In this document: one piece after another, positions 1-8,077 of the stretch | Position numbering within the stretch: the stretch's first letter is position 1 | How the letters are laid out: every line of letters begins with the position of its first letter | NCBI RefSeq assembly: GCF_037482285.1 | Contig: NZ_JBBEYB010000009.1 | Location: 62,001 to 126,000 of the forward strand | Length of the DNA stretch: 64,000 nucleotides | From: Aquabacterium sp029268225 | GTDB taxonomy: Bacteria > Pseudomonadota > Gammaproteobacteria > Burkholderiales > Burkholderiaceae_C | Direction of reading: 5' to 3' | Notes under the pieces: model-generated | Seen by the model: the letters and a program-made list of their open reading frames with translations, nothing else | Told to the model about the DNA's origin: nothing | Database searches by the model: none | Position numbers and translations under genes: made by a program

Positions 1-852
1 GTTGAGGCCTTGGGCGGTGCGGACATTCAGGGTTCTGGTTTGATCGCAAACACCCTGCAAGTTCGCCAGGACAACCAAGTTAGCTATTGGCTCAAGAGTG
101 GCGGTTTGACTGCATCTGTGTCCTATTCGCCTCAGGCTGGCGTGGACCAGAAGATCTCTTCTGCTCGTGCTTCCACTGGCACCTACACCCCGACCAGTGG
201 TCAGATTGTTGGTGGTGCATCAGCGGGTACGGAAGCGACAAATGCCCAAGGTCGTGGTCGGACGCTGGGCTTGTTTGTAAACTACCTCGTGATGCCTGAA
301 TTGCTGGTAAACGGTAGTTATCACCATAACAAGTTTGGTGATGCAGTGTTGCAAACGGCGACGGGTGTGCCACTCTTCAATCTTGACAAGTACTCTGCAT
401 ACTCGCTGGCTGCCAAGTACACTGTGCCGGGTTTGGGTACACAAGTGTCCGGAATTTGGCACGCAGGCAAGTTCTCGATGGACGATGGCAGCGATGTTAA
501 GCTGGATACAATCGCCCTGGGCGTGAAGCATCCAATCGATAATTTTTCGGTGGGCGCTCAGGTCTCCCAGTCTAAGTTTACGAATTTCACCAAGGGTAAA
601 GACACTGCGGTGATGCTGACTGGCGACTACAACTTTTCTAAGCGGACGAAGTTGTACGTCCGTGCCGGCTATGTTAAGGACGATCGCGGTGATCTCGCCC
701 AGACTACAGCGGCAGGCGTTCCCATCGTTGGTGGTCCTCTGCCTTTGCTGACAGGTTTGGGTTCGATTGAAACCCCGTTCTTCTCGGGTGGTGGTGCTAA
801 CATCGATGCCACGACGCGCGTCATCGCAGTTGGTGTTCGGCATCAGTTTTGA
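1..852 (+). CDS. Gram-negative porin, C-terminal part (5' end outside window)
   Basis: The reading frame is open from the first base of the window, so this is the C-terminal part (about 283 residues) of a trimeric outer-membrane porin that lets small solutes cross the outer membrane. The visible part alternates short polar and aromatic stretches typical of beta-strands and ends in RHQF. A terminal Phe is the usual recognition signal for the BAM assembly machinery. It differs from the two porins that follow on the other strand (no shared loops seen), so it is a separate paralogue rather than a third tandem copy. A strong hairpin terminator follows 21 bases after the stop. The substrate cannot be told from sequence. 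Confidence 0.85.
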   Translation, partial: VEALGGADIQGSGLIANTLQVRQDNQVSYWLKSGGLTASVSYSPQAGVDQKISSARASTGTYTPTSGQIVGGASAGTEATNAQGRGRTLGLFVNYLVMPELLVNGSYHHNKFGDAVLQTATGVPLFNLDKYSAYSLAAKYTVPGLGTQVSGIWHAGKFSMDDGSDVKLDTIALGVKHPIDNFSVGAQVSQSKFTNFTKGKDTAVMLTGDYNFSKRTKLYVRAGYVKDDRGDLAQTTAAGVPIVGGPLPLLTGLGSIETPFFSGGGANIDATTRVIAVGVRHQF

Positions 853-873
853 TTTGTTTTGCTAATCAGATCG

Positions 874-899
874 AAAAACCGCCTTCGGGCGGTTTTTTT
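874..899 (+). terminator. Rho-independent terminator of the first porin
   Basis: A 10-bp stem (AAAAACCGCC / GGCGGTTTTT) closes on a TTCG tetraloop at 884-887 and runs into a T tract. It lies 21 bases past the stop of the plus-strand porin. Confidence 0.9.
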
Positions 900-926
900 A
901 TTCCCGAAGCCAGATGTCATGGCGGC

Positions 927-950
927 AAAAAAGCGCCCGAAGGCGCTTTA
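927..950 (-). terminator. Rho-independent terminator of the second porin
   Basis: Read on the minus strand, AAAGCGCC and GGCGCTTT form a stem around TTCG, followed by a run of Ts. It lies about 28 bases beyond the stop of the minus-strand porin, so the two convergent porin genes each have their own terminator. Confidence 0.85.
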
Positions 951-977
951 GGAAGATCTGCTCTGATGATGACTGGA

Positions 978-2045
978 TCAGAACGCGTGGATCACACCCA
1001 GAACAAGCGCCGACTGCTTCTTATCGGCCACGCCGCCGACTGCAAACATGTAAGGCGTGAAGTTCACGCCCTTTGTCCCGTTGTCGGCCATGGCGATCAT
1101 CGCGTACGTGGTCGTGCGCTTGGACAGGGCATATCGAGCCTGCAGGTTCAGCAGCGATGAATCCTGGTTGTTGTGCACATAGGTGGCAGAAACGATCGCT
1201 TGCGGGTTCACTTGGTAACCCACGCTCAGGTTGTAGCCGTGGCTTGAGGGAACCGGGATGGCAGTTGTGCCGTTTGATGCCTGTGCGCGACCCACATCTG
1301 CGTTGATGGCCGTGGTAGTTACTGTGTCCCCTTGGTCCACCTTGTACCAGCCTGCACCCAGTTTGAAGGCGCCCCAGGTGTACTGGCCGTTCACGTTGTA
1401 CCAAGTCCGCGAGGTTTCTCCGTCCAGTCCCTCGACCTGCTGAGCGGCAGCAGCCAGTCGCAAGCCTGCGGTGGTGTAGACCAGTGACGCAGCCATTTTG
1501 CGGCCAGCGCCGGAGTCGCCTGCGACTTCGCCAGGGCTGTACTGCAGGGTGGCGCGAACGCCCGACATCACGGGCGAGTAGTAGGTGATGGCGTTCTTGG
1601 TGAAGAAGTCTGCCGCGGTGCCGGTAGCTGCCGCTGCCGAAACACCAATGCTGTTGCCTGGCGTCACCACACCACCTTGGGCGTTGGCAATGGCTGGCGA
1701 CATCGTGCGGCCCAGGCGCAACTCACCGTAGCTCGCGCTGACCAGCGAAACGTTGGCTTCACGACGGAAGAAGTCAGCATTGCCAGCGCCGGTGTCGGTG
1801 CGGACATCGGACTGCAAGTTGAAGTTCACCTTCAGTCCGCCGCCAATGTCTTCGGAGCCGCGCAGGCCCCAGTAGGACGACTGCAGAGCGCTGTCGTTCA
1901 TGTAAGTGGCAGACTTACCGGCGGCATTGGCTTTGTTCACATAACCCACGCTGGCATCCAGGATGCCGTACAACGTGACAGACGACTGCGCAAACGCGCC
2001 AGTGGTGGCGCTCAGTGCCGCGAGGGCGACGAGGGTCTTTTTCAT
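978..2045 (-). CDS. Gram-negative porin (Omp32-like)
   Basis: Outer-membrane general porin of 355 residues. It starts with a Sec signal peptide (MKKTLVALAALSATTGAFA, cleavage before QSSVTLYG), and the mature N-terminus S-V-T-L-Y-G is the classic first strand of betaproteobacterial porins. It ends in IHAF with the terminal Phe needed for outer-membrane assembly. The start at 2045 was chosen because it gives the signal peptide; the frame stays open upstream to 2159 but that extension is not protein-like. It is a close paralogue of the next porin (same signal peptide and same GLR(A/G)SEDIGGGLKVNF-type strand, though the loops differ), pointing to tandem duplication. Confidence 0.93.
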   Translation of the reverse strand: MKKTLVALAALSATTGAFAQSSVTLYGILDASVGYVNKANAAGKSATYMNDSALQSSYWGLRGSEDIGGGLKVNFNLQSDVRTDTGAGNADFFRREANVSLVSASYGELRLGRTMSPAIANAQGGVVTPGNSIGVSAAAATGTAADFFTKNAITYYSPVMSGVRATLQYSPGEVAGDSGAGRKMAASLVYTTAGLRLAAAAQQVEGLDGETSRTWYNVNGQYTWGAFKLGAGWYKVDQGDTVTTTAINADVGRAQASNGTTAIPVPSSHGYNLSVGYQVNPQAIVSATYVHNNQDSSLLNLQARYALSKRTTTYAMIAMADNGTKGVNFTPYMFAVGGVADKKQSALVLGVIHAF

Positions 2046-2106
2046 GGTCAGGGTTCCAATCTTGGGTTGAGGCGGCGCGCTCGGTGGGTAACCTTGGGCG
2101 CTGTCA

Positions 2107-2128
2107 CCCCTCATAAAGGGGGGGTATC
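2107..2128 (-). promoter_or_regulatory. Leader inverted repeat upstream of porin, shared with its paralogue
   Basis: On the plus strand CCCCT-N5-AGGGG (the right arm extended by extra Gs) is followed by TATC; on the coding strand this reads GATACC...AGGGG. It lies 61 bases upstream of the porin start. The same element with the same 5-base loop lies 62 bases upstream of the paralogous porin (3456-3474). It could be an operator or an mRNA leader hairpin. The rest of the 319-base gap 2046-2364 holds only this and the hairpin at 2305-2331; I see no gene in it. Confidence 0.45.
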
Positions 2129-2304
2129 TCGATTGAAACCGCCTGACCAACCTTGGCAACTAGGGGCACAGCCTAGGTTGACGCCATATTTGTCGTGTAG
2201 ATGCAACGAAATTCAGGCGTTACCTGGTGTGCGATTCAGGGTTTCACTCTAATTTCTGCAGGGCAAAACCGGACACGCGTTGCCTGCCCGGTCCTGCATT
2301 GCTG

Positions 2305-2331
2305 GGCTGCGACTCACATGGCGTCGCAGCC
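2305..2331 (-). terminator. Hairpin downstream of third porin, possible terminator
   Basis: A perfect 9-bp inverted repeat (GGCTGCGAC / GTCGCAGCC) with a 9-base loop lies 33 bases after the stop of the minus-strand porin at 2365. There is no T tract on the minus strand, so it is either a weak or factor-assisted terminator or a 3' stabilising hairpin. Confidence 0.4.
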
Positions 2332-2364
2332 GGCGTCGTGTGACAAGCCGTTCAATTCACCCGT

Positions 2365-3393
2365 TCAGAACGAGTGCATCACGCCAACTGCCACACCCGT
2401 TTGCTTGGCATCGGGAACGCCCTTGGCGGCATCGATGTACATCGGGATGAAGTTCACACCCTCTTTGCCGTTGTCGGCGCGGTTGAAAACGGCGTACACC
2501 GTCGTGCGCTTGGACAGGGCATAGCGAGCTTGCAAAGAAACGGCCGAGGAATCCTGCAGGCTCTTGATGAGGCCAGCGAACAACGTGACCTTGGGGTCAA
2601 GCTGGTAGCTGCCGTTGAGGATGTACCCTTGGTTGTCGACGGAGGTGGCTCCCGTGTTGTGGTCGACGTCGTAGTAGGATGCACCCAGTTTGACCTTGCC
2701 CAGCGTCACGGTGCCATCAATGGTGTACCACTTGCGGCCAAAGGCAGGTGTCGTGACACCGGTGAGGTCGTCCACGTTGACATACGCGCCACCGACAGTG
2801 AAGTTGCTGCCTTGGTACTTCACTGCGGCGTGGACAGCACTGCCATTGCTGCTGTCGCCAGCCTGCTCGCCAGGCGCGTACAACAGCGAAGCACGCAGGC
2901 CAGACAGCGATGGTGAGACGTAGGTGATGGCATTGGGTACAAAGAAGTCACCGGCCAAACCTGCACCGATCAGCATCGTGCCGTGCATGGCATTGCTCGG
3001 AAGGACGATGCCACCCGACACCAAGTGAGCCACCGCCACCGACGTGGCGCGACCCAGGCGCAGTTCGCCATATTGATCGCTGGCCAGGGAGACATACGCA
3101 GAGCGTCGGAACATGCCGGCAGGGTTGTTGGCCCCAGTCCCCATGTTCACGTCGCTTTCCAGGTTGAAGTTGGCCTTCAAACCACCGCCAAGATCTTCGG
3201 TGCCCCGCATGCCCCAGCGCGAGGTCGAGATGGCACTGTCGTTCAGATAGGTGGCCGACTTGCCAGTGTTGTCTGTGGGGTTCTTCACATACGCCACGCT
3301 GGCATCCAAGGTGCCGTAGATGGTGACGTTGGATTGGGCAAATGCGCCAGCGGCGGCGCTCACTGCGGCCAGGGCCACGAGGGTCTTCTTCAT
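2365..3393 (-). CDS. Gram-negative porin (Omp32-like), tandem paralogue
   Basis: Outer-membrane porin of 342 residues. The signal peptide MKKTLVALAAVSAAAGAFA is nearly identical to that of the neighbouring porin. The mature part begins QSNVTIYGTLDAS and the protein ends VMHSF with the assembly-signal Phe. It reads in the same direction as its paralogue and lies upstream of it, 319 bases apart. Each copy has its own leader with the same inverted repeat, so the duplication appears to have included the regulatory leader. The solute is unknown; such pairs often differ in loop charge and are expressed under different conditions (family knowledge, not shown here). Confidence 0.93.
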   Translation of the reverse strand: MKKTLVALAAVSAAAGAFAQSNVTIYGTLDASVAYVKNPTDNTGKSATYLNDSAISTSRWGMRGTEDLGGGLKANFNLESDVNMGTGANNPAGMFRRSAYVSLASDQYGELRLGRATSVAVAHLVSGGIVLPSNAMHGTMLIGAGLAGDFFVPNAITYVSPSLSGLRASLLYAPGEQAGDSSNGSAVHAAVKYQGSNFTVGGAYVNVDDLTGVTTPAFGRKWYTIDGTVTLGKVKLGASYYDVDHNTGATSVDNQGYILNGSYQLDPKVTLFAGLIKSLQDSSAVSLQARYALSKRTTVYAVFNRADNGKEGVNFIPMYIDAAKGVPDAKQTGVAVGVMHSF

Positions 3394-3455
3394 GAATCAC
3401 TCCAATGTATTGACGTAAATCCGAGCAGTGGGCGAATACGTCGCCACTTGCATGG

Positions 3456-3474
3456 CCCCTGTTCAAGGGGTATC
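3456..3474 (-). promoter_or_regulatory. Leader inverted repeat upstream of porin (second copy)
   Basis: CCCCT-N5-AGGGG followed by TATC on the plus strand, 62 bases upstream of the porin start at 3393. It has the same arms, same loop length and almost the same spacing as the copy at 2107-2128, while the rest of the two leaders has diverged. Confidence 0.45.
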
Positions 3475-3578
3475 AGCATTGGAGCAAACGGGGTGATGTG
3501 GCGCTCTCAGGGCTCACCCTGAGATGCACCGGATTCGTCTCAATATGGCAACATGTTTACGTATATTGAAAACTCCAT

Positions 3579-3595
3579 CCCAGGGTATACCTGGG
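3579..3595 (-). terminator. Hairpin after lysA, possible terminator
   Basis: CCCAGG-GTATA-CCTGGG forms a 6-bp stem directly past the lysA stop. On the minus strand it is followed after a few bases by TTTT. It would separate lysA from the porin transcription unit, but the T run is short and displaced. Confidence 0.4.
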
Positions 3596-3602
3596 GTTGG
3601 CA

Positions 3603-4874
3603 TCAGTTGGGCAGCAAATGCTCGTGCTTGAACAGGTCGGCAGGCACTTCACGTTCCCGAATCACCCAGGCTTGTGAGCCATCCACCATCACCTCGGCTG
3701 CGCGACCTCGGGTGTTGTAGTTGCTGGCCATCGTCATCCCGTAGGCTCCGGCCGACAACACCGCCAGCACGTCCCCTGGTTGCACGGACAGTTGCCGATC
3801 TCGTCCCAGCCAGTCGCCTGACTCGCACACCGGCCCCACCACATCCCACACCTCCGTGGCGCCCTCACGGCGACGGGTGTTCACAATGCCCATGAAGGCC
3901 TCATACAGCGCAGGCCGCATCAGGTCGTTCATGGCGGCGTCCACCACGCAGAAATTCTTCTGCTCACCCGGTTTGAGGAACATCACTTCTGTCAGCAGCA
4001 CGCCCGCATTGCCCACCAGCGAACGGCCGGGCTCGAACACGATCTCGCGATGGCCATGCCCGCGGGCATCGATTTTGGCTAGCAACTGGGCAATCAGCAC
4101 GTCAGCCGCAGGCGGTGTTTCGTCGGTGTAGGTGATGCCCAGCCCACCACCCAGATCGAGGTGGTGCAAGGTGACTCCGGTCGCCTCGATGGCCTCCACG
4201 AGGTCCAGCACACGGTCCAGCGCATCCAGGTAGGGCGCAATCTCCGTGATCTGCGAGCCAATATGGCAGTCAATGCCCACCACCTCGATACCTGGCAGTT
4301 GGGCGGCGCGCTGGTAAGTGGCCACGGCCACCTCGTGTGCGACGCCGAACTTGTTGCCCTTCAGGCCGGTCGAGATGTAGGGGTGCGTGCCTGCGTCCAC
4401 ATCCGGGTTCACGCGCAGGCTCACCCGCGCCGTGCGGCCAATCTGTGTCGCCACCTCCGACAGCACTTCCAGCTCGGCCGTGCTTTCCACGTTGAAGCAG
4501 CGCACGCCAGCCTCCAGTCCCTGCTTCATCTCACGGCGCGATTTGCCTACCCCGGAGAACACCACTTTGCCCGCATCGCCTCCTGCTGCGAGGACACGCT
4601 CCAACTCACCGCCGGATACGATGTCAAATCCGCAGCCTGCCCGGGCAAAGGTCTGCAGCACCGCCAGGTTGGAGTTGGACTTCACGGCGAAGCACACCAG
4701 GTGAGGGCGGCCCTGCAGTGCCTTCTGGTAGGGGGCCAGTGCCGCCAGCATGGCGCGGCGCGAATACACATACAGCGGGGTGCCATGCTCGCGTGCCAAG
4801 TCGTTCAGCGAGAGGTCGTCCATGAACAGGTCTTGGCCGCGATAGGCCAGAAACGGGGCGCCGGGGAGTGTCAT
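3603..4874 (-). CDS. lysA: Diaminopimelate decarboxylase
   Basis: Decarboxylates meso-diaminopimelate to L-lysine, the last step of lysine synthesis; PLP-dependent and cytoplasmic. The 423-residue product has the fold-III PLP-enzyme hallmarks: the Schiff-base lysine K65 in CFAVKSNSN, the HIGSQI motif, the phosphate-binding GGGLG, EPGRSLV, and C-terminal GAYGMTMASNYN. The length is normal for the family. The start at 4874 is fixed by an ATGA overlap with the upstream lptM stop, so the two genes are translationally coupled; the frame stays open upstream to 5051, but that part is lptM read out of frame. Confidence 0.97.
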   Translation of the reverse strand: MTLPGAPFLAYRGQDLFMDDLSLNDLAREHGTPLYVYSRRAMLAALAPYQKALQGRPHLVCFAVKSNSNLAVLQTFARAGCGFDIVSGGELERVLAAGGDAGKVVFSGVGKSRREMKQGLEAGVRCFNVESTAELEVLSEVATQIGRTARVSLRVNPDVDAGTHPYISTGLKGNKFGVAHEVAVATYQRAAQLPGIEVVGIDCHIGSQITEIAPYLDALDRVLDLVEAIEATGVTLHHLDLGGGLGITYTDETPPAADVLIAQLLAKIDARGHGHREIVFEPGRSLVGNAGVLLTEVMFLKPGEQKNFCVVDAAMNDLMRPALYEAFMGIVNTRRREGATEVWDVVGPVCESGDWLGRDRQLSVQPGDVLAVLSAGAYGMTMASNYNTRGRAAEVMVDGSQAWVIREREVPADLFKHEHLLPN

Positions 4875-5026
4875 TTGGATGGGGGGGTAGAGGGTTGAGC
4901 GACGCTCGCAGCGGGGGCGGGAAGGTACAAGCCCCCCTTCATGCCGCAGCCTGTTGTCAGCAGGGTCATGAGCGAAAGACTGGCGATGGCCAGTGCGCCT
5001 CGTAGAATTTGTGTCTTGCTTTTCAT
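4871..5026 (-). CDS. lptM: Small lipoprotein LptM (YifL-like)
   Basis: A 51-residue lipoprotein. A short basic start (MKSKTQ) and hydrophobic core lead to the lipobox LTTGC with lipidated C27. The mature part begins CGMKGGLYLP, matching the conserved C-G-x-K-G-x-L-Y-x-P signature of this family, followed by a Pro/Ala/Ser tail. In Enterobacteria LptM (YifL) helps the LptDE lipopolysaccharide translocon mature at the outer membrane. The gene is almost always directly upstream of lysA, as here, with an ATGA overlap. The start at 5026 is the only ATG giving a signal sequence. Only 23 bases separate it from the divergent cyaY start, so both promoters must overlap coding DNA. Confidence 0.88.
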   Translation of the reverse strand: MKSKTQILRGALAIASLSLMTLLTTGCGMKGGLYLPAPAASVAQPSTPPSK

Positions 5027-5049
5027 TCCCGCATTCTAAGGAAGCCGAC

Positions 5050-5403
5050 ATGTCCCATCCCGATTCCCCTTACGGACTGAGCGACGCGCAGTACGACGCA
5101 GCCATCCGGTCGGCCCTGTCGCGCATCGAGTCGACGGTGGATCGGTGGCTGGAGGAGGATGTGGTTGACATCGACACGGCACGCACCGGCGGCATGTTGA
5201 CGATGACCTTGCCCAATCGGTCCCAGTTGATCGTCAATGCGCAACCGCCGTTGCATGAACTGTGGTTGGCGGCGCGCCGTGGTGGGTTTCATTTCCGGCT
5301 GGATGGCGAAGGTCTCTGGCGTGACACCCGCAGCGGTGATGAATTTTTTGCGCTGCTGTCGGCCTGTGCCAGCGAGCAAAGCAAGCCCGGCCTGACCTTC
5401 TGA
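5050..5403 (+). CDS. cyaY: Iron donor protein CyaY (bacterial frataxin)
   Basis: A 117-residue frataxin homologue that binds iron and modulates iron-sulfur cluster assembly by IscS/IscU in the cytoplasm. The N-terminal helix is rich in acidic residues (D/E in LSRIESTVDRWLEEDVVDID), the iron-binding face of frataxins. The beta-sheet segment (LTMTLPNRSQLIVNAQPPLHELWLAAR) and the G-F-H-F-x-x-D strand are also typical. The start at 5050 was chosen over an upstream GTG/ATG at 4993 because the family begins near this Met. It is divergent from lptM-lysA and convergent with mrcA. Confidence 0.93.
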   Translation: MSHPDSPYGLSDAQYDAAIRSALSRIESTVDRWLEEDVVDIDTARTGGMLTMTLPNRSQLIVNAQPPLHELWLAARRGGFHFRLDGEGLWRDTRSGDEFFALLSACASEQSKPGLTF

Positions 5404-5442
5404 CAGGATGCGGCTGGCGAGAACTTGGCCCGGGTGTGGGCC

Positions 5443-7845
5443 TCACTCACTCGCCGGCTTGCCAAACATGTCCAGAATGTCGCTTTTTTCGGATGCCGAC
5501 GGGGCGGAAGGCGCGCCCTCTTCAGCGTCTGGGCTCTGAAGGCCCACGTCGCGCACCCCGCTGCTGCGGGTGTACTCTTCGTAGAACCATTCGCCGCCGA
5601 TGTTGACCAAGCCCTCGGGCGGCGTGTACTCCACCACGGGCGTATGGCGCAGCGCGAATGCCATGTAGTCAATCCAGACCGGCAATGACAGCCCGCCGCC
5701 TGTCTCTCTGTCACCCAGTTTCCGTGGCTGGTCGTAGCCTATCCACACCACCGCTACCAGGTGGGGGTGGTATCCGGCAAACCAGGCGTCCATGGAGTCG
5801 TTGGTCGTGCCTGTCTTGCCATAAAGGTCGGGGCGCTTGAGGGTGCTTTGGGCGCGTGCGGCGGTGCCTGAACGTGTCACCTCTTGGAGCAGGCTGTTCA
5901 TCACGAATGCATTGCGGGCATCAATGCCACGCATGCTTTCGTCCAGCACGTTGGGGCGGTACTGTGCCAAGGTGTGCCCCCGGCCGTCGGTCACCTTCAG
6001 TACCAGTGTGGGGTTGACGCGATAGCCGCCGTTGGCGAATACGGCGTACGCATCCGCCATCTGCATGGGGGTCACCGAGCCTGCGCCGAGGGCCATTGGC
6101 AGGTAGGGGAGGTGCTTGTCGGCGTCAAACCCGAAGTTGGTCAGCCAATTCTGTGCATAGTGGGTGCCCACCGATTCAAGCACTCGGATGGATACCATGT
6201 TCTTGGATTTGGCCAAGGCGCGTCGCAGGCTCATGGGGCCTTCGAATTTCCCATCGTAGTTTTTGGGCTCCCAGGCGCGACTGCCTGTGCTGCCTGCGTC
6301 ATAAAACAGCGGCGCATCATTGACAACGGTGGCGGGGGTGAAGCCCTTTTCGAGTGCCGCGGAGTATATGAATGGCTTGAAGCTCGAGCCAGGCTGGCGC
6401 CAGGCTTGGGTCACGTGGTTGAACTTATTGCGTTCAAAATCAAACCCACCGACCATGGCGCGGATCAGGCCGGTGCGAGGGTCCATGGAGACAAAGGCAC
6501 CTTCAACCTCTGGTAATTGTCGGATGGCCCATTTGCCATCACTGCCTTGCTCCAACCGAATCACGGCGCCACGACGAATCTGGTGCTTGGGGCTTGCTTG
6601 CTCAGTCAGGGCCTTTCCGACACTCTTGAGTCCGTCGGCGCCGATTTCCACCTGTTCTCCCGACTGCAGTGTGGCGCGCACACGTTGTGGGCTGGCATCG
6701 GTGACCAACGCTGCACGGATGGTGTCACTGTCGGGATGTTCTTCCAGAGCCTCGGCAATCATGATGTCCACCTGCTTCGGATCGGTGGGCAACTCGACAT
6801 AAGCCTCGGGCCCGCGCCATGGCTGGCGTCGATCGAAATCGAGCAAACCCTTGCGCAGGGCTTTCGCCGCGATCGCTTGCTCCTCCAGGTCCATGGAGGT
6901 GTAGACGTTCAGTCCGCGTGTGTAAGCCTCGGCGCCGTACTGTTCATGCATCAGCGAGCGAGCAGCCTCTGCAACATACTCGGCATAAGGCGGGATGGGG
7001 GGCTTGGTTCGGTAGCGCAAAGCTTGCGCTTTCGCCTCATCGCGCTGCTCGGCGGTGATGAAGCGGTTCTCGTACATCCGATCAATGATGTACTGCTGTC
7101 GGATCGTCGCTCGGCGAGGGTTGCGAATCGGGTTGTAGGCCGAGGGGGCTTTCGGTAGTCCGGCCAGCATTGCGGCCTCGGCCACGGTGAGATCTTTGAT
7201 GGGTTTGCCGAAGTAAATATCGCTGGCGGCCGCAAAACCATAAGCGCGTTGCCCCAGGAAGATCTGATTCATGTAGAGCTCCAGGATCTGATCCTTGCTC
7301 AACTTGCTTTCAATCTTCATCGCCAGCAAGATCTCGTAAATCTTGCGAGTGAAGGTTTTCTCTGAGGGGAGATAAAAATTCCGGGCGACCTGCATCGTGA
7401 TGGTGGATGCGCCCTGGCTGCGAGATTCACCGAAATTGGCCAAACCAGCGCGCAAGACGCCGAGATAGTCCACGCCACCGTGTTGGTAAAAGCGTGCATC
7501 CTCAATCGCCAGCACGGCATCGCGCATGACCTTCGGGATCTCCGAAATCGGGAGGAAGTGTCGTTTTTCTTCCCCGAACTCACCAATCAGGGTGCCGTTG
7601 CTGGCGTAGACCCGCAGTGGCATCTTGGGCTGGTAGACCGCCAGTCCATGCACTTCCGGCAAGTTGGGGTAGGCCACGCACAGGCCGATACCGACCAGGA
7701 GCAAGACGCTCATGGCGCCGGCTGCGCTCAGGCCAATCACCGTCAGAATGGGGGTGAGCACCCAGCGACGCCACCAGGCCTTGGGTGCGATTGCGGGTTT
7801 GTCTTGGGGGGCTGAGGTGTTGGGCGAAAGCTCGGGCTGGCTCAT
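5443..7845 (-). CDS. mrcA: Penicillin-binding protein 1A
   Basis: Bifunctional class A PBP that polymerises lipid II and cross-links peptidoglycan on the outer face of the inner membrane. With the start at 7845 it has 800 residues. There is a single N-terminal membrane anchor around residues 28-58. The GT51 glycosyltransferase has catalytic E115 in IEDARFY and SQGASTITMQ. The transpeptidase has S487 in GSSFKPF (SxxK), SKN and KTGTTND. Starts at 7857 (ATG) or 7887 (GTG) are also in frame; I prefer 7845 because a TATAAT lies at 7871-7876. The gene is divergent from pilM, the usual order in beta- and gammaproteobacteria (ponA-pilMNOPQ). Confidence 0.96.
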   Translation of the reverse strand: MSQPELSPNTSAPQDKPAIAPKAWWRRWVLTPILTVIGLSAAGAMSVLLLVGIGLCVAYPNLPEVHGLAVYQPKMPLRVYASNGTLIGEFGEEKRHFLPISEIPKVMRDAVLAIEDARFYQHGGVDYLGVLRAGLANFGESRSQGASTITMQVARNFYLPSEKTFTRKIYEILLAMKIESKLSKDQILELYMNQIFLGQRAYGFAAASDIYFGKPIKDLTVAEAAMLAGLPKAPSAYNPIRNPRRATIRQQYIIDRMYENRFITAEQRDEAKAQALRYRTKPPIPPYAEYVAEAARSLMHEQYGAEAYTRGLNVYTSMDLEEQAIAAKALRKGLLDFDRRQPWRGPEAYVELPTDPKQVDIMIAEALEEHPDSDTIRAALVTDASPQRVRATLQSGEQVEIGADGLKSVGKALTEQASPKHQIRRGAVIRLEQGSDGKWAIRQLPEVEGAFVSMDPRTGLIRAMVGGFDFERNKFNHVTQAWRQPGSSFKPFIYSAALEKGFTPATVVNDAPLFYDAGSTGSRAWEPKNYDGKFEGPMSLRRALAKSKNMVSIRVLESVGTHYAQNWLTNFGFDADKHLPYLPMALGAGSVTPMQMADAYAVFANGGYRVNPTLVLKVTDGRGHTLAQYRPNVLDESMRGIDARNAFVMNSLLQEVTRSGTAARAQSTLKRPDLYGKTGTTNDSMDAWFAGYHPHLVAVVWIGYDQPRKLGDRETGGGLSLPVWIDYMAFALRHTPVVEYTPPEGLVNIGGEWFYEEYTRSSGVRDVGLQSPDAEEGAPSAPSASEKSDILDMFGKPASE

Positions 7846-7870
7846 GGGTTCATGCATGGATGCAGGTGGG

Positions 7871-7876
7871 ATTATA
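7871..7876 (-). promoter_or_regulatory. Candidate -10 element for mrcA
   Basis: A perfect TATAAT on the minus strand, 26 bases upstream of the chosen mrcA start. I see no convincing -35 hexamer at 16-18 bases, so this is a weak call. Transcription from it would exclude the GTG start at 7887. Confidence 0.35.
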
Positions 7877-8077
7877 TGAAGCACCACCCTTGTGCCCGAT
7901 CATCCACAACTGACACGATGCTTGCGTCAAGTCACGGGCTGATTGAAACTGCTTGTAAGGCGTGTGCATGGCGCAACGAATTGGGGATTACTCAGGGCAA
8001 CTAAGCTCTCTGTTTGAAATCCTTTGCTGCTAGCATTGAAAGTGGTTTATTAACTTTCCAGCGTCTTTGATGGGCGC

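Noticed and set aside
3603..5051. Longer lysA starting at 5051
   Set aside because: The extra N-terminal 59 residues are the lptM gene read in another frame. The lptM lipobox and ATGA overlap fix the lysA start at 4874.
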